DNA of 34,395 bases from Timonella senegalensis JC301 (GTDB lineage: Bacteria; Actinomycetota; Actinomycetes; Actinomycetales; Cellulomonadaceae), in contig NZ_HE978642.1 in assembly GCF_000312125.1 (NCBI RefSeq), positions 411,584-445,978 of the forward strand. Direction: 5' to 3'. Position numbers and translations under genes: made by a program. The notes beneath the pieces are model-generated. The model had not been told where the DNA came from, ran no database searches, and saw only the letters and a list, made by a program, of their open reading frames with translations. The stretch's first letter is position 1. The number at the start of each line of letters is the position of its first letter. This document shows, in pieces, positions 16,087 to 25,145 of this stretch.

Positions 16087-18015
16087 TTGGCCTCCACCAA
16101 CACGAAGAAGCCGGGCAGATGGCGGTCGCTCATCGGTCTGCTTGCCATCATCTTGGCTCTTTTTGGCGCAATCTTCGCCGGCACCAAATGGTCTGACGCG
16201 ACTTGGATGCCCAAGCTAGCTCTGGACCTCGAGGGTGGTACACAAGTCATCCTCCAAGCCGTGACCACGAACAATGAGCCGGTCAGTGGCGAGGACATCA
16301 ACCAAGCTATCGAGATCATCCGCCAGCGTGTGGACTCATCCGGTGTCGCTGAAGCAGAGATTACGAGCCAGGGCGGCCAGAACATCGTTGTCGCGCTGCC
16401 TGGGACTCCATCGCAGGAGACCCTTGACCTGGTCCGTGAGTCTGCACAGATGCAGTTCCGGCCAGTTCTGTACTTTGGTAACCCTGGCTTGATCCCAGAG
16501 CCCCAGTCGACTGATGCGACCGGCGAGAGCACCGAGAAGGCTACTGGCGACGCCACGGATGGCGCTTCTGAGGAGGCGACCGATGGTTCCAAGGAAACGG
16601 ACTCCACAGACGCTACGGATAAATCCGCTGCCGAAGAGACTCCCGCGACTGACGAGCCAAAGGTCGAGCCAACTGACCCATCTGACTTCGCTCAGGTCAC
16701 CGATTCGGTCATGAATACGTTCAACGAACTTGACTGCACAGTTCCTGACAACCGCAAGGGCGGCGGTGGCGTTGCTGACCCCAACGAGGTACTAGTGGCG
16801 TGTGCCGATGACGGCTCATCCAAGTACATTCTTGGACCAATGGAGATTGCAGGCTCCGAGATCGCAAACGCGACCTCCGGGATGGGTACGACCCAGCAAG
16901 GTGTAAGCACCGGTAAGTGGGTTGTAAACATCGAGTTCAACAAGGAGGGCACCAAGCAGTTCTCCGAGGTGACCAAGCGTCTTTCTGGTCTTCCAGACTC
17001 CGGTACGTGGATAATGACCAGCCCCATCACGCAGTCCCCGAACATGTTTGCGATGGTTCTCGACAACCTCGTCATCTCTGCTCCTTCCGTTACGTACGAG
17101 ATTCCTAACGGCAAGGCTGAGATCTCAGGAGACTTCAACAACGAAAGTGCAAACCGCCTGGCTAGCCAGCTGAACTTTGGTGCGCTTCCGTTGACCTTTG
17201 AGGTCCAGAGCGAGGAGACCATTTCTGCGACGCTCGGATCCGAGCAACTCGAGAAGGGCCTGCTCGCAGGCCTCATCGGTCTCGTTCTTGTGGTCATCTA
17301 CTCGCTGTTCCAGTACCGGGCGCTCGGTCTCGTCACCGTTGCTTCCCTTGGCGTTGCGGCGATCTTGACCTACCTCGCGATCGCCTTCCTCTCCTGGCAA
17401 CAGGGTTACCGACTCTCACTCCCAGGTGTGGCGGGTGTGATTGTTGCGATCGGTATCACTGCCGACTCCTTCATCGTGTACTTCGAACGAATCCGTGACG
17501 AGCTTCGTGATGGACGCAGCCTCGAAGGCGCGATCGAAGTTGGTTGGGAGCGTGCACGACGCACAATCCTTGCATCGGATACCATCAACTTCCTCGCCGC
17601 AATCGTGCTGTACTTCCTTGCAGTCGGTGGCGTCCGTGGCTTCGCGTTCACACTAGGTCTGACCACGCTGATCGACCTCCTGGTCGTGTTCATGTTCACG
17701 CACCCGATCATGAAGATCATCTCGCGGTGGAAGTTCTTCAGGGAGGGTCACCGGATGTCCGGCTTCCACCACTCGTCGCTCGGCTTGGACAAGCCTCGCT
17801 ATGTTGGACGTGGCCGCGTGTCGACGCCGGGTGCGCCAGCCGCCCCAGCGTTTAACCCGGACGGCTCACGCATGACGATCGCACAGCGAAAGGCCGCCGA
17901 GAGGGCTGCTCAGGAAAGCGGCGACGCTTCCGGTGAGACCTTGACCGACCAATCGACCACTAGCGCCAAGAGCGCCGACCAGTCGGCACAAGCCGCTAAG
18001 GAGGGTGACAACTGA
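16087..18015 (+). CDS. secD: Protein translocase subunit SecD
   Basis: Membrane subunit (642 aa) of the SecDF proton-driven motor that pulls preproteins out of SecYEG. It has an N-terminal membrane helix, then LDLEGGTQV, the P1 extracytoplasmic domain and the C-terminal five-helix block with GVIVAIGITADSFIVYFERIRDE, the family signature. A low-complexity acidic Thr/Asp/Glu segment (about 139-200) interrupts the extracytoplasmic domain. The C-terminal tail is long and Ala/Ser-rich. The start is a TTG at 16087; an ATG at 16070 is out of frame. The stop overlaps the secF ATG by one base. Confidence 0.96.
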   Translation: MASTNTKKPGRWRSLIGLLAIILALFGAIFAGTKWSDATWMPKLALDLEGGTQVILQAVTTNNEPVSGEDINQAIEIIRQRVDSSGVAEAEITSQGGQNIVVALPGTPSQETLDLVRESAQMQFRPVLYFGNPGLIPEPQSTDATGESTEKATGDATDGASEEATDGSKETDSTDATDKSAAEETPATDEPKVEPTDPSDFAQVTDSVMNTFNELDCTVPDNRKGGGGVADPNEVLVACADDGSSKYILGPMEIAGSEIANATSGMGTTQQGVSTGKWVVNIEFNKEGTKQFSEVTKRLSGLPDSGTWIMTSPITQSPNMFAMVLDNLVISAPSVTYEIPNGKAEISGDFNNESANRLASQLNFGALPLTFEVQSEETISATLGSEQLEKGLLAGLIGLVLVVIYSLFQYRALGLVTVASLGVAAILTYLAIAFLSWQQGYRLSLPGVAGVIVAIGITADSFIVYFERIRDELRDGRSLEGAIEVGWERARRTILASDTINFLAAIVLYFLAVGGVRGFAFTLGLTTLIDLLVVFMFTHPIMKIISRWKFFREGHRMSGFHHSSLGLDKPRYVGRGRVSTPGAPAAPAFNPDGSRMTIAQRKAAERAAQESGDASGETLTDQSTTSAKSADQSAQAAKEGDN

Positions 18016-19094
18016 TGGCCGGGTTCTCACAGTGGGGCGCTGACCTCTACACCGGAAAGAAGTCCTACGACATCGTTGGGAAGCGCAAGCGCTTCTACAT
18101 CGCTGCTATTGCGGCCGTCGTTCTGACCATTGCGATCATTGCGGTACGCGGTATCAACTTCGGAATCGAGTTCCGTGGTGGATCTCAGTTCACGATCACG
18201 AACGCAACCACAACGGACCAGCAGCTTGCCATTGACGCGGTCAACGCTGTCCGAAGCGACGAAGTTCCACGAGTCTCTAACGTGGGCAGCAACGCGCTCC
18301 GCGTACAGACGAGCGAGCTCACGGATGATGAAGTAACCGAAGTTCGTGGTGCGCTGGCTAAGGCCTACGGTGTTCCTGAGACCGAGGTTGCATCATCCTT
18401 CGTTGGACCTACCTGGGGACAGGACGTTTCCAAGAAGGCCATCACTGGTCTGGTTGTCTTCCTCCTCCTCGTCATGGTCGTCATGTCGATCTACTTCCGA
18501 GCGTGGCGCATGGCCGCGGCCGCGATCATCGCGCTGTTCCACGACCTGATCGTGACTATCGGTGTGTACGCACTCGTGGGCTGGGAAGTCACTCCGGCTA
18601 CAGTCATCGGTTTGTTGACCATCCTTGGATACTCGATCTACGACACCGTCGTTGTCTTTGACAAGGTCCGTGAAAACACCGAGGGTGTTACCGAGCAGCA
18701 GCTCGCGACCTACGGTGAGCGTGCAAACCTCGCGGTCAACCAGACGATGGTGCGTTCGATCAACACGTCCGTGGTCGCACTGCTTCCAGTGGGTTCGATT
18801 CTGTTCATCGGAGCATTTGTGCTCGGTGCTGGAACCCTGCGTGACATCGCACTGTCGCTCTTTGTGGGTATGGCAGTTGGTGCTTACTCCTCCATCTTCC
18901 TTGCGACGCCTCTCGAGGTGTCGCTCCGGATGAGGGAGCCACGCATTGCGGAGCACACCGCAAAGGTTCTCACGGCACGTGAAGGCCGAGTGCGCGACGG
19001 AGAGGCTCCAGCCTTGGCATCGACCTCAGGCCAGATTCTTCCCGGGCACCACCAGGGAAACAAGGCGCAACCAAAGCGCTCAAAGCGAAAGTAA
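18015..19094 (+). CDS. secF: Protein translocase subunit SecF
   Basis: Partner of SecD (359 aa) in the SecDF complex. It shows an N-terminal membrane helix, the GINFGIEFRGG segment, and a helix block with ATVIGLLTILGYSIYDTVVVFDKVREN and NQTMVRSINTS, both diagnostic. The basic C-terminus ends KRSKRK. It is coupled to secD by a one-base TGATG overlap. Confidence 0.97.
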   Translation: MAGFSQWGADLYTGKKSYDIVGKRKRFYIAAIAAVVLTIAIIAVRGINFGIEFRGGSQFTITNATTTDQQLAIDAVNAVRSDEVPRVSNVGSNALRVQTSELTDDEVTEVRGALAKAYGVPETEVASSFVGPTWGQDVSKKAITGLVVFLLLVMVVMSIYFRAWRMAAAAIIALFHDLIVTIGVYALVGWEVTPATVIGLLTILGYSIYDTVVVFDKVRENTEGVTEQQLATYGERANLAVNQTMVRSINTSVVALLPVGSILFIGAFVLGAGTLRDIALSLFVGMAVGAYSSIFLATPLEVSLRMREPRIAEHTAKVLTAREGRVRDGEAPALASTSGQILPGHHQGNKAQPKRSKRK

Positions 19095-19106
19095 GGTTAG
19101 ACCCCA

Positions 19107-19649
19107 ATGTCGCAATCACATGAGTCACAGGATGCTGGAGCGGCCCTCCGCGCCCACATCCGTGATGTGCCCGACTACCCAAGCCCCGGAATCATGTTCC
19201 GGGATATCACTCCGCTTCTGGCAAGCCCTGAGGCATTCCAGCAGGCAATCGAAGGTCTCGGCAAACTCGTACCTTCGGGAACCGAGCTCATCGCCGGAAT
19301 GGAAGCTCGCGGCTTCATCTTCGGCGCTGCGTTGGCAATGCACCTGGGCATCGGGTTTGTCCCGATTCGCAAGGCCGGAAAGTTGCCTGCCCCGGTGAAC
19401 TCGTACTCGTATGACCTGGAGTATGGCACCGCAACTGTGGAACTCCGTGAAGGAACCGTCGCCCCGGGAGCCCGTGTGGCTCTGTTTGACGACGTCCTGG
19501 CCACGGGTGGCACAGCCCGCGCCGGAGTGGCACTCTTGGAGCAGTCCGGCGCTGAGGTAATGGCCTCAGTGTTCCTTATGGAACTGAACGGACTCGGTGG
19601 ACGTGATTGCCTAGGAGGGCGAGCCGTTTCTTCGCTGATGACACTGTAG
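19107..19649 (+). CDS. apt: Adenine phosphoribosyltransferase
   Basis: Purine-salvage enzyme (180 aa) making AMP from adenine and PRPP. The PRPP-binding loop is VALFDDVLATGGTA, and the N-terminal DYPSPGIMFRDITPLL plus GMEARGFIFG are typical. It starts 12 nt after secF with AAGG upstream. The link secF-apt-relA mirrors Rv2586c-Rv2584c-Rv2583c of M. tuberculosis. Confidence 0.96.
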   Translation: MSQSHESQDAGAALRAHIRDVPDYPSPGIMFRDITPLLASPEAFQQAIEGLGKLVPSGTELIAGMEARGFIFGAALAMHLGIGFVPIRKAGKLPAPVNSYSYDLEYGTATVELREGTVAPGARVALFDDVLATGGTARAGVALLEQSGAEVMASVFLMELNGLGGRDCLGGRAVSSLMTL

Positions 19650-19651
19650 AT

Positions 19652-19668
19652 CTAGAATGGTCTTCTAG
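19652..19668 (+). promoter_or_regulatory. Palindrome overlapping a -10 of relA
   Basis: CTAGAA-TGGTC-TTCTAG is a perfect 6-bp inverted repeat. It contains TAGAAT (19653-19658), a good -10, about 75 bp before relA, so it may be a promoter with an operator. Confidence 0.45.
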
Positions 19669-19675
19669 TTCTCTT

Positions 19676-19801
19676 CCGACTGGATGGATTTCCTGGTCGG
19701 GAGATTGAGAAGCCAACTGAGGGAGGCACCCATGTCCGAGAATAATCACGGGACGAAAGTGCCTCCCTCTGCCGTTTCCAAGACGGCAGAGGGAGCCGCA
19801 C
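19676..19801 (+). promoter_or_regulatory. relA leader with two mutually exclusive helices around the ribosome-binding site
   Basis: Segment A (19719-19729, GAGGGAGGCAC) contains the relA Shine-Dalgarno sequence. Segment B (19759-19769) is its perfect 11-bp complement, and the start codon at 19732 lies in the loop, so A:B would hide translation initiation. Segment B extended (19759-19775) also pairs with segment C (19783-19801): 13 continuous base pairs, then a 2-nt bulge and 4 more. B cannot pair with both. A further imperfect hairpin CCGAC../..GTCGG lies at 19676-19700. The pairing is seen in the sequence; switching is inferred. Confidence 0.6.
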
Positions 19802-22431
19802 CTGTGGTGGAGCGCGCGGTCAAGGCTGCCGATCCCATTACCGCAAAGCCAAGCGACCTCAAGGCCGATCATAAGGCAACAGCGAACCCTGCCCCCAAGG
19901 CGTCCAAGCCTGCCGCTCAGCAGGCATCGAGCGCTCCCAACCCTGCTCAAGTCGCCGCAAAGTTCATGGGAGACGGTGCGGGAAACACGGCACCGCCGAA
20001 ACCCGCAGGAGCCGCCGCAACCGCAAAGGATGTGGCATCTGCTCCAGCTCCTGCTGCACCCTCTGCTTCGGCCATTTCAGCCGTTTCGGCCGGCCCAGCG
20101 CCGACTGTGCCAGCCACTCCGGTGTCATCGCCTGCCGGGTCCAGCCCGAACGCTGCATCACCAACTGGTGCAATCCCGGTCAACAGCTCCGGTAGAGTCC
20201 GTTCCCGATTCGGGCGTTTCGGCTCCCGGCACTCGGTGGGCACTCCGGCCCTTGAGCCGCTGCTCTCTGCTCTGAAGAAGAACCACCCCAAGGCCGATAC
20301 CGCGATCATCGAACGTGCCTACAACACGGCTGAACGTGCACACAGGGGTCAACTGCGTAAAAGTGGCGACCCCTATATCACCCACCCAGTCGCAGTGGCT
20401 ACGATTCTCGCTGAGCTGGGCATGACGCCTCCAACGCTCGCCGCGGCGCTTCTGCACGATACCGTTGAGGACACCCCTTACTCGCTGGCTCAGCTGACTA
20501 AGGAGTACGGCGAGGAGATTGCTCTTCTCGTTGACGGAGTGACCAAACTGGACAAGGTCCAGTACGGTGATGCGGCGCAGGCTGAGACTGTCCGCAAGAT
20601 GGTCATCGCAATGGCCAAGGACATCCGCGTCCTCATGATCAAGCTCGCCGACCGCCTGCACAACGCCCGCACGTGGAAGTTCGTCCCCCAGGCGTCCGCG
20701 GCAAAGAAGGCGCGCGAGACGCTCGAAATCTACGCACCGCTTGCCCACCGGCTCGGCATGAACACGATCAAGTGGGAACTCGAAGACCTTTCATTCCAGA
20801 CCCTCTACCCCAAGGTGTATGACGAGATCGTCCATCTGGTTGCGGAGCGCGCGCCGGCTCGTGAGGAATACCTCAACACTGTTCGCGAGCAGATCAACGC
20901 GGACCTGCGTGCCGCAAAGATCCGCGCGACTGTTACCGGCCGCCCAAAGCACTACTACTCGATCTACCAGAAGATGATCGTTCGCGGACACGAGTTCGCG
21001 GACATCTACGACCTTGTGGGCACGCGCGTGCTTGTAGACAGTGTGCGCGACTGCTATGCGGCACTTGGATCTTTGCACGCCCGCTGGAACCCGGTTCCAG
21101 GGCGCTTCAAGGACTACATCGCGATGCCCAAGTTCAACATGTACCAGTCCCTGCACACCACGGTGATCGGACCTGGCGGCAAGCCCGTTGAGATCCAGAT
21201 CCGAACGCATGACATGCACCGTCGTGCGGAGTACGGAGTGGCCGCGCACTGGAAGTACAAGGAAGGCGCGGTCGGACCTGACGGCAAGTCCATGAACGAG
21301 ATGCAATGGCTGCGTCAGCTCGTGGACTGGCAGCGGGAAACCGCGGACCCGTCCGAGTTCCTCGACTCGTTGCGCTACGAGATCGGCGGTTCCGAGGTCT
21401 TTGTGTTTACCCCTAAGGGAGACGTAATCTCGCTTCCTCAGGGCTCGACTCCGGTTGACTTTGCGTACACGGTGCACACCGAGGTGGGGCACCGAACCAT
21501 GGGTGCCCGAGTGAATGGCCGACTTGTGCCGCTGGACTCCACGCTTGAGAACGGCGACGTCGTTGACGTGTTGACCTCCAAGTCGGAATCGGCTGGCCCG
21601 TCGCGCGACTGGCTCGCATTTGTGAAGAGTGGCAGGGCGCGCAACAAGATCCGCCAGTGGTTCCAGAAGGAGCGCCGCGAGGAAGCCATCGAGCACGGTA
21701 AGGAACAGATCGCGAAGGCGATGCGCAAGCAGAACCTCCCGTTCCAGCGTTTGCTGTCCCAGGAGACGATCCTCGCGACCGCGAACGACCTGCGCTACCC
21801 GGATGTTGAGGCGCTCTACGCCGCAGTCGGTGAGGGGCAGACCTCTGCAGCAAACGTGATCGCAAAGCTCACGCAGTCGATGGGCAACACGGACGCGAAC
21901 CAGGAAGACCTAGCGGAAATCACTCGCCCGGGTAGGCCTTCACGCCGAAATCGCACGGGTGATCCTGGCGTTGTGGTCAAGGGCATCGAGGACATCTGGG
22001 TCAAGCTCGCCAAATGCTGTACCCCCGTTCCCGGCGACAAGATCGTGGGATTCGTAACTCGAGGCCAGGGTGTCTCGGTGCACCGCGAAGACTGCATCAA
22101 CGTGGACCAGCTTAAGTCCCAGCCCGAGCGGATGGTTGATGTGGAATGGACGAGCGGGTCGAACACTATGTTCCTCGTGCAGATCCAGGTGGAGGCAATC
22201 GATCGCGCCCGACTGCTCTCCGACGTAACACGGGTGCTTTCCGACGCGCACGTCAACATTCTGTCCGCATCGGTCACAACGTCTTCGGACAGGCTTGCGG
22301 TCTCCCGCTTTGCCTTCGAGATGGCGGAGCCGGCCCACTTGCACACCGTGCTCAACGCGGTGCGGCGCATCGATGGGGTCTTCGACGTGTACCGAATCAC
22401 GGGAACCAAGGGCTCGCACAACGGCAAGTGA
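19732..22431 (+). CDS. relA: Bifunctional (p)ppGpp synthetase/hydrolase RelA/SpoT
   Basis: Stringent-response enzyme (899 aa) that makes and degrades (p)ppGpp. After a variable Ala/Pro-rich extension of about 155 residues, homology starts at GRVRSRF. The hydrolase domain has LLHDTVEDT (His242, Asp243, Glu246, Asp247). The synthetase domain has [12 protein letters not shown] and VEIQIRT. A TGS domain ([14 protein letters not shown]), a zinc-finger segment with KCCTPVPGD near 762 and a C-terminal ACT domain complete the protein. Both active sites look intact, so it is predicted bifunctional. The ATG at 19732 has GGGAGG at 5-6 nt, inside an inverted repeat. It follows apt with its own probable promoter. 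Confidence 0.97.
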   Translation: MSENNHGTKVPPSAVSKTAEGAAPVVERAVKAADPITAKPSDLKADHKATANPAPKASKPAAQQASSAPNPAQVAAKFMGDGAGNTAPPKPAGAAATAKDVASAPAPAAPSASAISAVSAGPAPTVPATPVSSPAGSSPNAASPTGAIPVNSSGRVRSRFGRFGSRHSVGTPALEPLLSALKKNHPKADTAIIERAYNTAERAHRGQLRKSGDPYITHPVAVATILAELGMTPPTLAAALLHDTVEDTPYSLAQLTKEYGEEIALLVDGVTKLDKVQYGDAAQAETVRKMVIAMAKDIRVLMIKLADRLHNARTWKFVPQASAAKKARETLEIYAPLAHRLGMNTIKWELEDLSFQTLYPKVYDEIVHLVAERAPAREEYLNTVREQINADLRAAKIRATVTGRPKHYYSIYQKMIVRGHEFADIYDLVGTRVLVDSVRDCYAALGSLHARWNPVPGRFKDYIAMPKFNMYQSLHTTVIGPGGKPVEIQIRTHDMHRRAEYGVAAHWKYKEGAVGPDGKSMNEMQWLRQLVDWQRETADPSEFLDSLRYEIGGSEVFVFTPKGDVISLPQGSTPVDFAYTVHTEVGHRTMGARVNGRLVPLDSTLENGDVVDVLTSKSESAGPSRDWLAFVKSGRARNKIRQWFQKERREEAIEHGKEQIAKAMRKQNLPFQRLLSQETILATANDLRYPDVEALYAAVGEGQTSAANVIAKLTQSMGNTDANQEDLAEITRPGRPSRRNRTGDPGVVVKGIEDIWVKLAKCCTPVPGDKIVGFVTRGQGVSVHREDCINVDQLKSQPERMVDVEWTSGSNTMFLVQIQVEAIDRARLLSDVTRVLSDAHVNILSASVTTSSDRLAVSRFAFEMAEPAHLHTVLNAVRRIDGVFDVYRITGTKGSHNGK

Positions 22432-22440
22432 TCACTAGGA

Positions 22441-22493
22441 CTGCATGACTATGCGGCGGCTGCTCGGTGAGCGGCCGCCGCATAGTCATGCAG
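22441..22493. terminator. Bidirectional terminator after relA
   Basis: A 20-bp perfect stem (22441-22460 with 22474-22493) continues through a TGCTC/GAGCG inner stem to a 3-nt loop. It stands in a convergent gap. The stem base CTGCATGAC also starts the terminator at 31558. Confidence 0.85.
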
Positions 22494-23118
22494 CCAAATT
22501 CGCAATTGCTACGATCCGTTCGAACTCATCGAGGAGTTCGTTGTGGCTCAGACTGGTTGCATGCCGAAATGAGCGCGCACGGAGGTCAGTCTCTATCGCG
22601 GCGCGATGCCGGGGCTCGGCCAGCAGGGAAGCAAGGAGCTTCTGGCACACCCGGGGATTAAATCCGGCGCCGTTGCCCCTAGCAAGGTCCACGAACGTGC
22701 GCGCAGGTGAGGTGACCGGTAAGCCTCCCACCGTCGAGACCTCTGGCGCGAAAAACTGTCGCATGAGTGGCCGCAGGTTGTCTTTGGTTTTTGGCCTGCT
22801 GCCATACGTGTTGTAGAAGGCATGCAGGGGGAGTGGAGCCTCTCCTCCAACGTAAATCCACGCTGCAGCTGTACCACACGCTATGACGTACTTACCGCCA
22901 ATGATTCGGAAAGCTCTCGCTCGTATCTCGGGGGTGGGCCGAACCTCGTACGCGCAGGCAACGCCGGGAAGTATGAGCCTGATATCCCTGTCCCGCAGGA
23001 GTCTCTTCCAAGCGTCAGGTCCTCCGACACTACGCGGGGTGTGCAGGCTTTCCTGGGCGATGGACATTAACTGGGCTCGTGGCTCAAGTACGGCTTGGGC
23101 GCTGTCGCCAGATGCCAT
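22486..23118 (-). CDS. AbiEi-like domain protein (orphan)
   Basis: A protein of about 210 aa that I place tentatively among actinobacterial AbiEi-like antitoxin-domain proteins. The pattern is RLILPGVACAYEVRPTPEIRARAF, then a hydrophobic Ala-Trp stretch (CGTAAAWIYVGG), then LPVTSPARTFVDLAR. Many relatives carry a C-terminal DUF559-type nuclease domain, which is absent here. No AbiEii toxin gene is adjacent. The start is uncertain: the frame is open to a TTG at 23250 that abuts the DUF349 terminator and leaves no room for a promoter, so the ATG at 23118 with GGGGA upstream was taken. It sits between relA and the DUF349 gene as a single-gene insertion. Confidence 0.6.
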   Translation of the reverse strand: MASGDSAQAVLEPRAQLMSIAQESLHTPRSVGGPDAWKRLLRDRDIRLILPGVACAYEVRPTPEIRARAFRIIGGKYVIACGTAAAWIYVGGEAPLPLHAFYNTYGSRPKTKDNLRPLMRQFFAPEVSTVGGLPVTSPARTFVDLARGNGAGFNPRVCQKLLASLLAEPRHRAAIETDLRARSFRHATSLSHNELLDEFERIVAIANLAA

Positions 23119-23248
23119 GTTCCCCAGAATGTGCGAGTAGGGCCGGGCCATGGGATTGAGGGCGCTGGCGCTTTGGGTACGAGTTTCACCAAGGACGTGT
23201 GGAAATGCAGGAGAAGGCATGAACTGATTGTCGTGCCAAAAGGCATAC

Positions 23249-23295
23249 AAAAGAGGGGCCGGGAACAGATTGTGGAAATCTATTCCCGGCCCCTC
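23249..23295 (-). terminator. Terminator after the DUF349 gene
   Basis: A 13-bp perfect stem (23253-23265 with 23283-23295) plus an inner AGATT/AATCT stem, followed on the minus strand by TTTTGT. It lies 65 bp past the DUF349 stop. Confidence 0.85.
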
Positions 23296-23359
23296 GAGGT
23301 TCTAGACCTAACTTTAGGACGAGTTCAACGCCGGTAGCTGGGCTCGAATTAGCTTACGC

Positions 23360-24844
23360 TCAGCCGCGTGCTTCCTCAGCTGCCTTAGTTACCTGCTCGA
23401 GCCACGCGGTGCGTGCCGCAATCGCCTCGGTGATTTCCTTCACCTTGCGGTCGTTGCCTGCAGCCTGTGCCTTGGCAAGGTCGGCTTCGAGTCCGGCGAT
23501 TGCCTGCTCGAGCTGTGCCACAGCGCCCTCTGCACGTGCGCGGGTCTCTGGATTGGTGCGCTCCCACTTGGACTGCTCAGCGTCCCGGACGGCGTTCTCA
23601 ACGGCGCGTAGGCGGCCCTCAATGCGTCCGATGTCTGCGCGAGGGACCTTGCCGATCTCTTCCCACTTGTCTTGGATGTCACGCAGCGCGCTCTTGGCTG
23701 CGTTGATGTCCTTGATTGGCAGAATCGCCTCGGCCTGAACTGCGAGTTCTTCCTTGGCAACGAGGTTTGCAGAGAACTCCGCGTCGGTTGCTGCGTTTGC
23801 GGCGTCACGGGCGTTGAAGAAGACGTCCTGTGCCTCACGGAATGCAGCCCACAGTGCGTCGTCGTCCTTGCGGTTAGCGCGGCCAGCGGACTTCCACTGC
23901 GTCATGAGGTCGCGGTAGGCGGCTGCAGTCGCACCCCACTCGGTGGAGTTCGACAGAGCACGTGCTTCCTCAACGAGCGCAGCCTTGATTGCCTTGGCCG
24001 AGGCGTTCTGCTTCTCGAGCTCAGCAAAGAAGTGACGACGCTCGCGGTCAAAAGTGGTGCGTGCGTGGCTGAAGCGCTTCCACAGCGCGTCCTCGGCTGG
24101 CTTGTCTAGGCGTGCGCCGGAGCGCTGGCTTTCCTTCCACTCGTCGAGGAGCTTGCGCAGCTGCTCGCCGGCTGGACGCCACTGAATCTTGGCTGGGTCG
24201 GAGTTTGCGATCTTTTCCGCTGCTTCGACGATTTCGGTGCGACGGGCGAGTGCGACGGCCTTGGCTGCTACGCGAGCTTCCTCGAGCTCCGCGCGGCGTG
24301 CCGCAGCGGCCTCCTCGAGTGCAGCGACGCGGTTGCGCAGCGAGACCAAGTCACCGACGGCAGCAGGTTCAGCGGTTTCCTCGGCGAGCTTCTTGAGCGT
24401 TGAGTCAATCTCCTTGATAGGAAGATCAGCAGTCTGCAGGCGAGTCTCAAAGAGTCCGATCTTGGACTCGAGGTCAAGGAAGCGGCGAACGTAGAGAGTG
24501 AGAGCCTCGGTTGAAGTCGCGTCAGGGAACTGCCCGACAACGCGCTCGGTTTCGCCGTCCTTCACGTAGACGGTTCCATCTTCCTCGACGCGGCCGAATG
24601 CGGAAGCTGACGCGAAAGTTGCGGCGTCAATGGCTGCTGCAGGAGCTGGCGCGGCGGGCGCCACCGGCGCGAGTGGCTTTACCGGAGAAGGCTTAGGAGC
24701 GATGGCACTGGGCGTAGGGGCAACTACCTCTTCTACGGGTGCCTCGGTTGTGGTTGATTCGACTACTGAGGCGGTTGCTGCCTCGGGCTGTTCGTTACCC
24801 TCGTTGGTAACTTCTGGTGCGCCGGGTACTGGGTTCTCACTCAT
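23360..24844 (-). CDS. DUF349 domain protein
   Basis: A 494-aa cytosolic protein of unknown function. After a Pro/Ala-rich disordered N-terminus (about 1-80), several DUF349 repeats of roughly 75 residues follow. They are recognisable by W-K-x-[AS]-GR-x-x-R-x-x-DD-x-LW-x-x-F (for example QWKSAGRANRKDDDALWAAF), and the region is strongly helical and probably coiled-coil. The ATG at 24844 has AAGGAG at 9 nt; a GTG two codons upstream is too close to it. The gene lies between relA and hisS, as I recall for Streptomyces. The ppiB and metallo-beta-lactamase genes often found in this stretch are missing. Confidence 0.9.
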   Translation of the reverse strand: MSENPVPGAPEVTNEGNEQPEAATASVVESTTTEAPVEEVVAPTPSAIAPKPSPVKPLAPVAPAAPAPAAAIDAATFASASAFGRVEEDGTVYVKDGETERVVGQFPDATSTEALTLYVRRFLDLESKIGLFETRLQTADLPIKEIDSTLKKLAEETAEPAAVGDLVSLRNRVAALEEAAAARRAELEEARVAAKAVALARRTEIVEAAEKIANSDPAKIQWRPAGEQLRKLLDEWKESQRSGARLDKPAEDALWKRFSHARTTFDRERRHFFAELEKQNASAKAIKAALVEEARALSNSTEWGATAAAYRDLMTQWKSAGRANRKDDDALWAAFREAQDVFFNARDAANAATDAEFSANLVAKEELAVQAEAILPIKDINAAKSALRDIQDKWEEIGKVPRADIGRIEGRLRAVENAVRDAEQSKWERTNPETRARAEGAVAQLEQAIAGLEADLAKAQAAGNDRKVKEITEAIAARTAWLEQVTKAAEEARG

Positions 24845-25145
24845 GGGCACTTACTCCTTGTGGGTAGTGGCGATGTCCCCTTTAAAGGGACCTCGTCAGC
24901 GACTGCTCCGAACGGCTGGTGCCGATATGGAAGCGTTAGTGTGCGTTATGACACGCGCCAACAACCATTCTAGAGACAAAACTGGCGCGTGGCGGCTTTT
25001 TCGCCCGTGACCGCCCTTTTCTGGGTCCAAATGCGCCCACAGCGCAATTTAGGTGCGATATTCCTCGGGTTTGTCTCCAAAGCAACAGTCCAGTTCCGCA
25101 CGCCGGATCGCAGTTCAGTGCGGATTCATGGAAAAATACTGAGTT
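24845..25145. other. Divergent intergenic region between DUF349 gene and hisS
   Basis: About 300 bp without a gene. It holds TAGAAT on the minus strand (24967-24972) as a likely -10 for the DUF349 gene, flanked by the inverted repeat CACGCGCCA/TGGCGCGTG (24952-24960, 24983-24991). A 7-bp hairpin TCCGCAC/GTGCGGA (25095-25101, 25118-25124) lies just before hisS. No T-box is present. Confidence 0.5.

Noticed and set aside
19966-20190. A later relA start (ATG at 19966) with the upstream hairpins being only an apt terminator
   Set aside because: The ATG at 19732 has a strong GGGAGG and the frame stays open; the 19763-19795 stem lacks a T-run. It is kept as a minor alternative.
23299-23312. GGTTCTAGACC as a DasR (chitin/GlcNAc regulator) site
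   Set aside because: It has one extra base compared with the dre core as I remember it, and lies near a gene end rather than a promoter.
24878-24889. CCCTTTAAAGGG palindrome upstream of the DUF349 gene
   Set aside because: It has only three GC pairs around an AT centre; too short to support a function.
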